Source of the DNA: Bacteroidales bacterium
GTDB lineage: Bacteria > Bacteroidota > Bacteroidia > Bacteroidales > P3
Assembly: GCA_017962445.1 (NCBI GenBank)
Contig: JAGCVI010000022.1
Location: 1-64,000 of the forward strand
Reading direction: 5' to 3'
Length of the DNA: 64,000 nt
The translations under genes were made by a program, and so were the position numbers. This document shows positions 1 through 9,082 of this stretch, piece by piece. Numbering within the stretch: the first letter of the stretch is position 1; the number at the start of each line of letters is the position of its first letter. The notes beneath the pieces were generated by a model, which did not search any database, had not been told where the DNA came from, and saw nothing but the letters and a program-made list of their open reading frames with translations.

Positions 1-22
1 GGAGAGAGTTGATGCCCCGAAT

Positions 23-949
23 ATGTCAGTTAACAGATTCGCTTCTTTCCTTGAGAGTTCGGGCATTCCGCTCTTCCGCGGCTCGCTGTTTACGGTTTTT
101 GACGGTAAATTAAAGTTAACTGACGCGGACAAGATGTACATTTCGAAAGAGGATGTGCCGACCTACAGCACCTGCTTTTGGGTGAACGACAAGCGACTGC
201 TCGGCTATACCAACGACCGTGGGCGCTGGCAGTACCGTTATAACGACATGTCGAACCGCTTTGGATATACTATCTCCTATGTGGGCTCGGCAGAACCTCC
301 TGCCGCCATAGAGCCTGGCTCACTAATCCGTCTATCCCTGGCCCATTGGTGGAAACCGGAAGACTCCAACGATGAAGAACGTTGTTACCTGCAGTTGTCA
401 GGGTGTCTGATAGAAGGACATGCTGAAGAAGAACCGCAAACTCAGATGTCACTTACGGAAGCAAATGTTGCCCCTATCACTGTAGGCAACCATGTTACAC
501 TACCCGTTGGGGAGGCTTTAAAGGGAATTCCCTGCAAGTTGATGAGGACTAATAAAACCTACTATGGAACAAACATTCCGATGCTATCTTTATCGCTCTC
601 AAAAGCGTTTCAGGGGCAGGAAGAATTGACGTTGACGAAGGACGTTTTTGAGGCCATCTTTGATTTGCTAAAGAGTTGTATCATTAGATTTGATGATGCA
701 ACAGGGGAATACCACATCATATTGCCAAAAACAGAGACAGCACCAAGCTTTCAACCTGAAGCGACCAACCACATTGAAGCGCAGAAGGCAATATATCCCA
801 ATGCCTATTCTCCTTGGAGTGATGAGGATGACCAACGTCTGGAGCAACTATTCCACAAGGGCAAAAGTATCGATGAACTCATGTATATCTTTCAACGCAA
901 TCGTGGTTGCATCACCTCGCGGCTCTGTAAACTTGGATTAACACAATAA
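23..949 (+). CDS. Hypothetical protein with C-terminal Myb/SANT-like helix-turn-helix
   Basis: No function is recognised for the first 260 residues. The last 45 residues (around PWSDEDDQRLEQLF and GCITSRLCKLGL) resemble the Myb/SANT-like helical tail that Bacteroidota attach to DNA-acting proteins, so nucleic-acid binding is a reasonable inference. The ATG at 23 is the first visible start, but the frame stays open to the left edge of the window, so the true start may lie upstream and the protein may be longer. It ends 5 bases before the yraN-like gene and probably shares its transcript. Confidence 0.6.
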   Translation: MSVNRFASFLESSGIPLFRGSLFTVFDGKLKLTDADKMYISKEDVPTYSTCFWVNDKRLLGYTNDRGRWQYRYNDMSNRFGYTISYVGSAEPPAAIEPGSLIRLSLAHWWKPEDSNDEERCYLQLSGCLIEGHAEEEPQTQMSLTEANVAPITVGNHVTLPVGEALKGIPCKLMRTNKTYYGTNIPMLSLSLSKAFQGQEELTLTKDVFEAIFDLLKSCIIRFDDATGEYHIILPKTETAPSFQPEATNHIEAQKAIYPNAYSPWSDEDDQRLEQLFHKGKSIDELMYIFQRNRGCITSRLCKLGLTQ

Positions 950-954
950 CTACT

Positions 955-1374
955 ATGGCTCTGCTGAAGTTTCACACACAACGAACCAATAATCGTACGC
1001 CAGAAGAACGGCGCGAGGCGCTGAGGTTCGGTAAAATCGGTGAGCAGATGGCTGCGAAGTATCTGGCTGACAATGGCTACATCATCCTTGAACGCAACTA
1101 CCGGCAGGGGCATTTGGAAATTGATATTATCGCATTGGACGGGGACGAGCTGGTGATTGTGGAGGTGAAAAGCCGTGCACTCAACAACATCTTGTCTCCA
1201 GAGGCTGCAGTAGACCACAAAAAGCGTCAGGCACTTGTCAGCCTTGCCAACGAATACGTCAAAACTCACAACCGCAAGGAAAATGTGCGATTCGACATTA
1301 TTACCGTCGTTTCCAAATCTGGTAAAGCAGAGATAAAACACCTCAAGAATGCTTATAACGTGATGAATTTCTGA
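955..1374 (+). CDS. YraN/UPF0102 family endonuclease-like protein
   Basis: A 139-residue protein of the UPF0102 (YraN) family, which has a restriction-endonuclease-like fold related to archaeal Holliday junction resolvases; its cellular role is not firmly established. The family signature is plain: GKIGEQMAAKYL near residue 24, then GHLEIDIIA, and IVEVKSR, which supply the E-D-ExK acidic and lysine residues of the nuclease-like core. Length is normal for the family (about 120 residues plus a short basic N-terminal tail). It lies 5 bases downstream of the preceding gene and 16 bases upstream of the epimerase-like gene, consistent with one operon. Confidence 0.88.
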   Translation: MALLKFHTQRTNNRTPEERREALRFGKIGEQMAAKYLADNGYIILERNYRQGHLEIDIIALDGDELVIVEVKSRALNNILSPEAAVDHKKRQALVSLANEYVKTHNRKENVRFDIITVVSKSGKAEIKHLKNAYNVMNF

Positions 1375-1390
1375 TTATAGGAGAATAAAG

Positions 1391-2251
1391 ATGACTTATA
1401 GTAACAATATTATCACTATCGAAGTTAGCAAACACGGTGCCGAACTGGTGAGCCTAAAGAAGAATGGTCGTGAGTACTTATGGACGGGCGATGCGCAATA
1501 CTGGAACCGTCATGCACCGATACTTTTCCCCGTCGTAGGAAAGCCATACAACAACGAGTTGCATGTTGATGGAAAGACTTATCCTATGAAGCAGCACGGC
1601 TTTGCCCGTGACAGCGAATTTGAGGATCTCGGTAATGGTCGTCTGCGCATGCGGGAGAGTGACCTCAGCGCCAGCTATCCGTACCGCTTGGAATTGGAGG
1701 TGCAGTACCGTATTGTTGGCTGCAAAGTAGAGGTCATTTGGACGGTAGAGAATCTCGACACTAAAGAGGCATATTTCCAAATTGGTGCCCATCCGGGCTT
1801 TCTGTTGCCTGATTATAATCCCGACAATTTAATAAACGGATATGTTCGATTCTACAACAAAAACGACGAACTTATAGCTCCCGCCATCACTCATAATCTT
1901 GACAATGGCAATCGCGTTAAGCGCGACTCGAAAACCCTCCTGCTAAAGGAAACACCATTGATGCCAAACACATTCATCCACGACGCCCTCATTCTTGAGC
2001 AAAGCCAAGTTGCCAAAGTCGAGTTGTGGAATAGATCATGCGAGCCTGTCCTCAGTGTCTGTTGTCCTCAAGCCGAAGCCTTCGGCATCTGGGCTCCTCA
2101 CAAGGAGGGTTGCCCCTTTGTCTGTATCGAGCCCTGGTGCGGAATTTGCGATCCCGTCGGTTTCACTGGCGACATCAGCACCCGTCAGTATATCCACAGC
2201 CTCGCCCCACGCGAAAAATACACTTTCACCTACACCATTGGGATTTATTAG
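1391..2251 (+). CDS. Aldose 1-epimerase family protein (LacX-like)
   Basis: A 286-residue galactose-mutarotase-fold protein. Family members interconvert alpha and beta anomers of sugars or bind sugar phosphates; the substrate here cannot be read from sequence. Supporting segments are ITIEVSKHGAELVSLKK at the N-terminus, FPVVGK, MKQHGFARDSEF (conserved His of the pocket), GAHPGF (second conserved His) and CIEPWCG near the C-terminus with the conserved Glu. The pattern fits the LacX-like branch better than GalM. Last gene of a three-gene rightward run; a strong hairpin follows it. Confidence 0.85.
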   Translation: MTYSNNIITIEVSKHGAELVSLKKNGREYLWTGDAQYWNRHAPILFPVVGKPYNNELHVDGKTYPMKQHGFARDSEFEDLGNGRLRMRESDLSASYPYRLELEVQYRIVGCKVEVIWTVENLDTKEAYFQIGAHPGFLLPDYNPDNLINGYVRFYNKNDELIAPAITHNLDNGNRVKRDSKTLLLKETPLMPNTFIHDALILEQSQVAKVELWNRSCEPVLSVCCPQAEAFGIWAPHKEGCPFVCIEPWCGICDPVGFTGDISTRQYIHSLAPREKYTFTYTIGIY

Positions 2252-2314
2252 TAAAGTGGTTGCAAAGCTTTTTTATTCAATCTAAAAAATAGTTTGTAAT
2301 ATTACGTTTATATG

Positions 2315-2352
2315 ATTAGGGGCGGTCAGCAACATTGCTGACCGCCCCTAAT
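2315..2352. terminator. Bidirectional terminator between convergent genes
   Basis: A perfect 18-bp inverted repeat (2315-2332 with 2335-2352) centred on the dinucleotide CA, GC-rich in the core and A/T at both ends. It sits exactly between the rightward epimerase-like gene and the leftward large gene, so it can terminate both. Confidence 0.85.
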
Positions 2353-2376
2353 TTCTTTATAACTGAATAAGTGGTT

Positions 2377-5058
2377 CTAATTTGTTTTCCTCTTTTCCTC
2401 CACCTCGTATTTCACCCAGGACTTGCTCATGTCGAAAATCTCCTCTATCGGGCGGCTCAGTTTCTCGACCAGCAGATGGGTGTTGTCCTGATGCTCGATT
2501 CTTTCAAGCTCTTTGGCGACATTGTTCCAATCGTGCGTCGAGTCGATTAGGGTGACGAAATTGTACAGGTCGAAGTTGTTGATTATCATATTGTCAATAC
2601 CCTCTGTTTCGATTCTCGAGTGGGCACGTGCCAACTTTATCTCGCCCACCTCTTCAAGTACATGAAGGTATTTCTCATACAGGACGTATTCGTTGAGCAG
2701 GAAGGCAATGCTGCGGTCGCTGAGCTGGTTCCAGATGATGGTTGGCAGCGGGTTGGCAACAAAGCGTCCAAGCATGAACGAGCCGGCTTTAAGCCCGTTT
2801 AGTCCTTCGGCAATACAAGAGTCGCAGGCCTTCCTGAAAAACTCGACTTTTCGGCTGTTGCTAAGCAAATTGAAAACGCGTGACTGGTCCAAATGGTCGC
2901 CCATTTTGCTTTCAAGCACTTGTTTAACATACAAGTCGGCATTATCGCTGAACCAGGTGTTTACAATGTTGTGGGCTATCTCGGATTTGCCCTGCAGGTC
3001 GCAGCGTATCAGTCGCGCAAGTTTGTTGACATCGGTTATAAACGCCGCTTTGTCGGAAGTCACTATTTCCTGATAACGCGTGTAGGCCTGTTTCATTTCT
3101 TTGAAAAACTCCACCTCTTCAGGCTCCAGGTCAACTTTCTGGCCGTTCAGGTATTTTGTGAATCGTGCAGGCTTAAAGTCGGCGACACCCTTGTAAATGG
3201 TCTGGTGCTTGCTCGATATTGTTATCTTGTCCATCTCGTTGATTACCATGCCTTCCGAGTTTACAAGGCTGTTACCAACCTTGCGAATGCCATAGCTGTG
3301 CAAATTCATCAACGCCGGGATGCCATATCCGCGACAGGCTGTAACCACATGGATTGCCGCTGGCGTCATACTGAGAATGGCATCAAGTTCGCCGAGGGTG
3401 ATGGTGTCCTCCGGAACAAAGCGTTCCTGGCACAGACACACAGCCAATCCGTTGCGTTTCAATTCCTGCGCCTTCGATGAAGAGAAACACAGGGTGGCAC
3501 TGATGGCTGTACGTGGCAGTACACTCAACCCCTTGCCAAAGAAATCAAGTCTCGACATGGAACGGTCGTCGATGGAATTGCTTACTATCTGTCGCAGGTG
3601 GTATGGCTTTATCAGTGTCATCACATCGTGTTCGCCAATTATTCCTTTGTCCAACAGGTCAATAGCTGATATCAGGGCTGCACGTCCGGTCATTTCGGAC
3701 ACGTTGAGTTGCAGCACGGCAAAAAGGCTTATCTTGCGCGGACGTGTCTCAACGGCGAATTCAATCGTGACAGGCGCTTTGTGGCGCTGTTCAAGCGATT
3801 CAAGCAGCGGGTCGAAATGGAACACGGCTGGGTATTCGCTCTTGATCTCCATACGGCTGTTATACGATATGTCTATTGATGTCACATCGCCAGTCATGAT
3901 CTCCTCACCGAAAATATTGCGATAGCTTTCCACTTGGCGACCTTTGCCTGTGCGACTGTGGTGGCTGTAGAGTACGCCGGGGTACGACTCCTCGTTGCCG
4001 ATGGTCCACACCATACGTTGCAGGATGAACGACGGGTAGGCTTGCTTGCCCTGCATGAATGTCAGTATGAGGTCTTGGTTTTCAATGTAAAAGCCGCTGA
4101 CATAGCGCATAAGGCACAGGGCTTGGTAGTGCGCGTCGTTCAATAGCCGTTCGCCGTCTTCACGTGCCTCAATGATAGCCTTCTCCATCATGGCGATGCG
4201 CTCAAGTTGGGCTTCGGACGACAGCTCGATGTCGTTCTTGTCGTAGCGCTTTTCTATTGAAAGCATCTCGCAGATGGTGTGCAAGGTGCTGAGATATACT
4301 CTGTTGGCGGTGCCTACACGTCGGCATCCGAGACCTTGGTACGAGTCGTGGGTAACGCCTATGTTGAGCAATGTCGGCATCAATCCGGGTATGTATTGGG
4401 GCATCGCGCAGCGGATGGCAAACACCAACGGGCTGTGATAGTTGCCGAGTTGGTAGGTCGTCATCACTTCAAGGTTGTGGATGGCTTGCTCTAATAATTC
4501 CTCGAGCCGTTCGGGATGCAGGAACGCCTTGGCGGTGAGAATGCAGAAGTCGGGCACGGGATAGCAGTTGCGCGTCAGGTCGAGCAGCATGCGTCCCTTG
4601 TAGCTTATCTGGTCGTCGGTGAATTCGCCGTCAACCAGCGTGGTTATCAGCTCGTCGGAGTTGTACAGGGGGTTGTTTGCGACATACTCCTGGCATTCTT
4701 TCCTGAATGCCTCGCGAATGGATTCCAATTCGGAGTTGAGCTCTGGCTTGTGGTTGGGATCCATACGCTCGTCGCACATTGCGTCGCCAAAACGCTCTCG
4801 CAGCAACATTTCAAGGAAGTGCTTCTGGTCTTCGCCTCGTTGCCGCATCAGGTAGAACATGTCATACCAACGGGGTGGGTACTCGTGCCTCTGGTCGTCG
4901 CCTTCAAGTTTGTATATGACGGTGCCTGGCTTGTTGCCTTTCAGCACGTTGTCTTTGTCCTCTATGTTGCGGTTGAAGATCTCACGCCCCATGTCGGCGT
5001 ATTTCTTCACCATGAAATAGTTGGGGTAGCTTGCCCTGATTAGGATGTCGGTAATCAT
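2377..5058 (-). CDS. Pyruvate phosphate dikinase-like protein lacking the PEP barrel
   Basis: An 893-residue protein with segments that align by eye to pyruvate phosphate dikinase. Near residue 154 KGRMLLDLTR followed by CYPVPDFCILTAKAF matches the PPDK KGANLAEM...PVPPGFTITTEA segment. Near residue 209 SPLVFAIRCAMPQYIPGLM and LLNIGV match VSVRSGA...MPGMMDTVLNLG of the ATP-grasp domain. Further on, AIHVVTACRGYGIPAL matches the phosphohistidine domain, keeping the His and the Arg-Gly-x-Gly pattern, and ITISSKHQTIYKG matches ITIDG..G.VY.G. The last 250 residues are helical-looking and show none of the PEP/pyruvate barrel motifs. It may be a phosphotransferase with a different second substrate or a non-catalytic homologue. 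It lies 13 bases upstream of nothing else on its strand and is read from the leftward run after the S41 peptidase gene. Confidence 0.6.
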   Translation of the reverse strand: MITDILIRASYPNYFMVKKYADMGREIFNRNIEDKDNVLKGNKPGTVIYKLEGDDQRHEYPPRWYDMFYLMRQRGEDQKHFLEMLLRERFGDAMCDERMDPNHKPELNSELESIREAFRKECQEYVANNPLYNSDELITTLVDGEFTDDQISYKGRMLLDLTRNCYPVPDFCILTAKAFLHPERLEELLEQAIHNLEVMTTYQLGNYHSPLVFAIRCAMPQYIPGLMPTLLNIGVTHDSYQGLGCRRVGTANRVYLSTLHTICEMLSIEKRYDKNDIELSSEAQLERIAMMEKAIIEAREDGERLLNDAHYQALCLMRYVSGFYIENQDLILTFMQGKQAYPSFILQRMVWTIGNEESYPGVLYSHHSRTGKGRQVESYRNIFGEEIMTGDVTSIDISYNSRMEIKSEYPAVFHFDPLLESLEQRHKAPVTIEFAVETRPRKISLFAVLQLNVSEMTGRAALISAIDLLDKGIIGEHDVMTLIKPYHLRQIVSNSIDDRSMSRLDFFGKGLSVLPRTAISATLCFSSSKAQELKRNGLAVCLCQERFVPEDTITLGELDAILSMTPAAIHVVTACRGYGIPALMNLHSYGIRKVGNSLVNSEGMVINEMDKITISSKHQTIYKGVADFKPARFTKYLNGQKVDLEPEEVEFFKEMKQAYTRYQEIVTSDKAAFITDVNKLARLIRCDLQGKSEIAHNIVNTWFSDNADLYVKQVLESKMGDHLDQSRVFNLLSNSRKVEFFRKACDSCIAEGLNGLKAGSFMLGRFVANPLPTIIWNQLSDRSIAFLLNEYVLYEKYLHVLEEVGEIKLARAHSRIETEGIDNMIINNFDLYNFVTLIDSTHDWNNVAKELERIEHQDNTHLLVEKLSRPIEEIFDMSKSWVKYEVEEKRKTN

Positions 5059-5071
5059 ATAGTTGATGTAG

Positions 5072-6103
5072 TTATTTTTGACGTAATATCAAATGGCATG
5101 CGCTGTCTATAATGTTGTCTCTGCCGGCTGCCGTCGCGGTGGGAGAGAGGTGCACCACATGGTCGGGTGGTACGCCGTTTTCGTAGTTCATGCCGTCGGG
5201 GGCGATGGTGCGGCTCACCCCGAAGCGGTAGTACCATCCGTTGGGCAGCGCGCCGCCGGCGGGGATGGCCAGCCCACCAGCCGTGGTGTCGCCCATCACG
5301 GTGACGTTCGAGTAACTCTTCAGGCACAAGGCGAAGCTTGATGCCGCACTGTAGCAGCCTCGGTCGGTGAGCAGCACGAACGGCTTGGAGTAAGGAATGC
5401 GGTCACCGTTGGAGGGTGCGTACACCGCTGTTGGCTGAGTGAATTCGTCGTGTGCCTTGCCGGCCTTCATCTGGGTGGTGTAGAGCAGTTGCCCGTCGCT
5501 TGGCAGTATCTTCATGATATTCCATTCGTTCTGTATCTCGCCGCCGCCGTTTTGGCGAATGTCGAACACCACGCCTCTAATGTCGGGATACCTGTCCAGG
5601 ATGGTCGCCAGCTGCGAGCTTGTGGCCGAGTTCATAAAGGAACTGTAGCGTATATATAGCACTCGTCCGCTGTCTATGCTGTTGTATGCCATTCCTCCGG
5701 TGGTGTGGTAGTCGGGTCTGAGATAGGTCATCGCCACTGGTGTGATGTCGAAATTGCTATTGCCGTAGCGTTGCAGAAAGATAGCTTCACTTTTGGCCAC
5801 GTCGTTGTTGCCCCACAGGTTGACATGGCCGTCGTCAAGGCTGTTCAGCAGCTTGCGCAAGACGGCGAAAAGGCTGTCGTCGCTCATGCCGTCGTACACC
5901 TGCGGCCGCAGGCTGTCGTACATCGCCTGCCAGTCGACGGTCTTCACGTCGAACAGCGAATAGCGTTCGTCGACCTGCTGCCAGAGGTAGTCGAACGTGG
6001 CGGTGGCCGATGCGTCGGCGTCGTCGGGCATCAGCAGCTTCTCGCAACTGCAAGCGAAGAGCAATATAATGATTGTCAGGAGACTAATTCTGATTTTTCT
6101 CAT
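5072..6103 (-). CDS. S41 family peptidase, lipoprotein
   Basis: A 343-residue C-terminal-processing-type (tail-specific protease family) serine peptidase. The N-terminus has a hydrophobic signal ending in a Cys (ACSC) about 20 residues in, so it is probably lipidated and sits in the periplasm or at the outer membrane. The S41 core is seen as GVVFDIRQNGGGE, FVLLTDRGCYSAASSFA with the nucleophile at about Ser252, and VMGDTTAGG. No PDZ domain is obvious between the N-terminal helical region and the core. The start overlaps the end of the upstream barrel gene by 20 bases, and the PPDK-like gene begins 13 bases after its stop, so the three are likely co-transcribed. Confidence 0.85.
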   Translation of the reverse strand: MRKIRISLLTIIILLFACSCEKLLMPDDADASATATFDYLWQQVDERYSLFDVKTVDWQAMYDSLRPQVYDGMSDDSLFAVLRKLLNSLDDGHVNLWGNNDVAKSEAIFLQRYGNSNFDITPVAMTYLRPDYHTTGGMAYNSIDSGRVLYIRYSSFMNSATSSQLATILDRYPDIRGVVFDIRQNGGGEIQNEWNIMKILPSDGQLLYTTQMKAGKAHDEFTQPTAVYAPSNGDRIPYSKPFVLLTDRGCYSAASSFALCLKSYSNVTVMGDTTAGGLAIPAGGALPNGWYYRFGVSRTIAPDGMNYENGVPPDHVVHLSPTATAAGRDNIIDSACHLILRQK

Positions 6104-7019
6104 AAATAGTGTTGCGTTTCAAGTTGAACATGAAGTTGCATTGCAGCATGTGTGTGGCGTGGTCGTAGCGCCACGCACCGCTGTCGCCGCTGCTGTGGAA
6201 TTCCCAGCGGTAGGCGAATTCCAGCTTGTTATTGTTCTCTAGCCAGTAGCGGAAGCCTATTTCTGTCGATATCGAGGCCATGAACTTGGCATTCCACTGG
6301 TAGTCGCTAAACACTGCGTCAAGCACTGGTTGTGTTGCCGTGTAGTTGTCTATATAGGCGTATCCGGGTCTCAGCACGGCTGCCACAGGCATCAAACCTA
6401 TTTCGCAGTATATTGACCACCAGCTAAAACCAATTGGTTGCACTCCTTTAAAGTATATCTCAGGCCCCAAAAAATCACTGATTCCGACAGCTGCATTCTC
6501 AAAGTTTTGGTTGACGGTTATGTCAAGGAAGTTGGAAAAACCCACGCCGACCCATTCTTGCGAAAGGATATGGGCGAAGATGCGTCTGTAAACCTTAAGC
6601 CTGACGCTGTTGCTTATGTCGAAGGTCGAAAAATTGAACTTTGGCTTAAGTGCATCCTCGTAATAGCCGAGTGTGGTCGTCATGTCGAGATGGAACTTCC
6701 ATCTCAGGCGGTCGTGCCACACGCCAACTACCGTCTGCAGTGCCGGTCCGCCGAAGCTGACTGGTGCAGTGCCCATGTCGCGGAAGCGTCCGTAGCCTGC
6801 CGCGCCGCCGAGTCTGAGTGTCCATTCACGTATATCGGTTGGTGACGGGAATGCGCCGCCGCAGGGCAGATAGGCGTATGTTTGGCCGCTGTTTCCCGAC
6901 GAGTCGGCACCGCTGTTTTGTGCCGAAACGGTATGGCTGCCGGCAAAAAAAGTTACAAACACTGCAAAAACAAGATAAGTTTTTGTAAGTCTTTGTATTA
7001 TGATAGGGGATGCTTTCAA
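6084..7019 (-). CDS. Predicted outer-membrane beta-barrel protein
   Basis: A 311-residue secreted protein. A typical signal peptide ends near SHTVSAQ around residue 34. The rest is made of alternating aromatic-rich strands (LRWKFHLDMTTTLGYYED, IFAHILSQEWVGVGF, NKLEFAYRWEFHSSG, LQCNFMFNLKR) and fits a small outer-membrane barrel; no specific family is recognised. It overlaps the S41 peptidase start by 20 bases, which suggests translational coupling. Transcription probably starts from the minus-strand promoter at 7077-7107. Confidence 0.65.
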   Translation of the reverse strand: MKASPIIIQRLTKTYLVFAVFVTFFAGSHTVSAQNSGADSSGNSGQTYAYLPCGGAFPSPTDIREWTLRLGGAAGYGRFRDMGTAPVSFGGPALQTVVGVWHDRLRWKFHLDMTTTLGYYEDALKPKFNFSTFDISNSVRLKVYRRIFAHILSQEWVGVGFSNFLDITVNQNFENAAVGISDFLGPEIYFKGVQPIGFSWWSIYCEIGLMPVAAVLRPGYAYIDNYTATQPVLDAVFSDYQWNAKFMASISTEIGFRYWLENNNKLEFAYRWEFHSSGDSGAWRYDHATHMLQCNFMFNLKRNTIYEKNQN

Positions 7020-7076
7020 CGTTAAAAAAATATAATACTATTTAAAAAAAATGTCGTATTTTTGCAAATCATTTTG

Positions 7077-7107
7077 CAAAGATAATATTTTATTTACATC
7101 CGACAAA
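7077..7107 (-). promoter_or_regulatory. Bacteroidota-type promoter for the leftward barrel/S41 operon
   Basis: On the minus strand TTTG (complement of 7104-7107), a 19-bp spacer and TATCTTTG (complement of 7077-7084) match the Bacteroidota -33/-7 consensus exactly. On the plus strand a second -7-like element, TATTTTTG, lies at 7057-7064 ahead of the lipoprotein gene at 7125; the two would fire toward each other across about 13 bases. Confidence 0.7.
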
Positions 7108-7124
7108 ACAAAATAAGTAGGTAT

Positions 7125-9065
7125 ATGAATATTTTTACTTCAAAACATTCTATTGCAGTAGTTTGTGCGTTGTTTATCGGTGCCTCGATGTTCCAGTCGT
7201 GTGGCAATGACAAGACCACTACACCCAACAATGATGTAGCCCAATTACAGAAACAACTCGACTCGACCATGCAACTTTACAACAAGGTTAAGTCCGAAAA
7301 TTCTGACTTCGACGGTCAGTTGGCGTCGCGCGACAGCGCAATCACCGCCCAGGCTGCCGAAATCCAGAGCCTCATCAACCAGCTCAATGGCAAGAAAGCC
7401 CCTGCACAAACGGCTTCTACAGACAGCAAACAGATTGAAAAACAGCAGAAGGAACTCCGCGACAAGGAGAACACCATAAAGCAGCTGCAAAAGCAAATCG
7501 AACAGCAGAAACAGCAGCTCAGTGCTCTCGAGAAGAATGTCAATAATGGCAACACCTCTGCCGACAACAGCTCGCAGTACAAGAGCCAGATCGCTGAACT
7601 CAACAAGCAAATCAAGCAGCAGGAAAAACAAATCAAGGATCTCACCGCCGAGGCCAAGAAGCTCAAAAGCGATGCGGGTTCCAAAGAGGCTGACTGCGAG
7701 TCTGCGAAGAGCTCCTACGAGAAGAAGGTCACCAGCCTCAACGGCGAGATAGCCGATTACAAGGGCCAGATTGCTGACCTCCACAAACAGATAAAGAGTC
7801 TGAAATCGGATGTGGCTGCCCTTAAGAGCGCCACTCCTTCTACCGACACCAAGACTGCTGAGGAACTCAAGGAAACCAGAAGCGAGCTTACCAAGATGAC
7901 GGCTCAGCTCAACGAGTGCCGCAAGCAGAACATCCAGTTCCAGAACGACGTGAAGGCCATCTCTGCCGACTTCGAGACTGCAAAGGCCAACCTCGCTCAG
8001 TGCAAGTCTGACCTCGCCGGCCAGGTCGCACAGGTCAAGAGTCTCGAAGGCTCCAAAGCTGAGGGTGGCAATACCGAGCGTCAGCTCCGCAGCGAACTGG
8101 CTGAACTGACCAAGCGCGAGGCTGCCTGCCGTGCCCAGAACGAGGAAATGGCTAAATCGCAGAGCGCCCTCAACCAGAAATGCGAGAGCGACAAGCAGGC
8201 TCTCCAGTCGAACATCAATAGCCTTCAGGAAAAAGTGAATACTCTTCAGAAGCGCGTCGACCAGCTGACTTCCGAGAATGCCACATTGGCCCAGAAGGCT
8301 TCCAAGTCGAACGCCTCGAGCGAAACCGATGCTCAGACCATTGCTGACCTCAATATGCTTGTGGAATCGCAGCGTAAGCAGATTGCCCAGCTCCAGCTCG
8401 ACCTTAAACAGCGCGACAAAGAGCTCGCCGATGCCAAGGCTGCTTCGTCAACGACCACAACCCCCACCAAGGGCAATGTCAACAAGAAACTGGCTGAACT
8501 GCAGGCAATGTGCGACAGCTATGTTGCCGAGATTGAACGTCTCCGCGCTGAGAACGAACAACTCAAGAGCGAAAACGCCGAGTTGAAGGACAAGGTTGCT
8601 GCAAGTGCCGACCTCTTTGCTGAGAACGAACGTCTGCAGCAGAAGGTGCGTCTTGCGTCGGTGCTTGTCACCTCCGACCTCAAGGTCACTCCCGCCAAGA
8701 GCATCAAGACTGGCAATGTCGTGAAGCCCACCACCAAGGCTTCGCAGGTGGTTGCTATGCGTATCGACTGCCGTCTGCTCGACAATAACGTCGTCGACCC
8801 GGGCTCCATGACCATATACGCCCGTCTGGCAGATGCCAACAACAGGGTTATCTGCAACGGCTCTATCGAAAACTACAGCTTCGACTACAACGGCGTTCAG
8901 ATGCAATACACCACCAAGCAGGATATTGAGTTCACTGGCTATGGTCGCAATCTCACCATGCTGTGGAGAAAATCCGACAGCGTAGAACTGAACCCCGGTC
9001 TTTATTGGGTTACGCTTTATGCCGGCGGCTACGAAATCGGCAAGGTGTCGGTTAAGCTTGATTAA
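7125..9065 (+). CDS. Large coiled-coil lipoprotein
   Basis: A 646-residue surface or periplasmic lipoprotein of unknown function. The signal peptide ends in the lipobox MFQSC around residue 26. Residues about 40 to 525 are almost unbroken heptad-type coiled coil rich in Gln, Lys, Glu and Ser. A compact C-terminal domain of about 120 residues follows (from LKVTPAKSIKTGNVV to VSVKLD), predicted mainly beta, with YARLADANNRVI and TLYAGGYEIG; it could bind a partner at the end of a long stalk. Gene order places it directly before the MurL-MurD fusion (17 bases between stop and ATG), so a cell-envelope role is an inference. The coding strand has markedly higher GC than the flanking intergenic DNA. 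Confidence 0.75.
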   Translation: MNIFTSKHSIAVVCALFIGASMFQSCGNDKTTTPNNDVAQLQKQLDSTMQLYNKVKSENSDFDGQLASRDSAITAQAAEIQSLINQLNGKKAPAQTASTDSKQIEKQQKELRDKENTIKQLQKQIEQQKQQLSALEKNVNNGNTSADNSSQYKSQIAELNKQIKQQEKQIKDLTAEAKKLKSDAGSKEADCESAKSSYEKKVTSLNGEIADYKGQIADLHKQIKSLKSDVAALKSATPSTDTKTAEELKETRSELTKMTAQLNECRKQNIQFQNDVKAISADFETAKANLAQCKSDLAGQVAQVKSLEGSKAEGGNTERQLRSELAELTKREAACRAQNEEMAKSQSALNQKCESDKQALQSNINSLQEKVNTLQKRVDQLTSENATLAQKASKSNASSETDAQTIADLNMLVESQRKQIAQLQLDLKQRDKELADAKAASSTTTTPTKGNVNKKLAELQAMCDSYVAEIERLRAENEQLKSENAELKDKVAASADLFAENERLQQKVRLASVLVTSDLKVTPAKSIKTGNVVKPTTKASQVVAMRIDCRLLDNNVVDPGSMTIYARLADANNRVICNGSIENYSFDYNGVQMQYTTKQDIEFTGYGRNLTMLWRKSDSVELNPGLYWVTLYAGGYEIGKVSVKLD

Positions 9066-9082
9066 CTTGATTGCATCGCACG

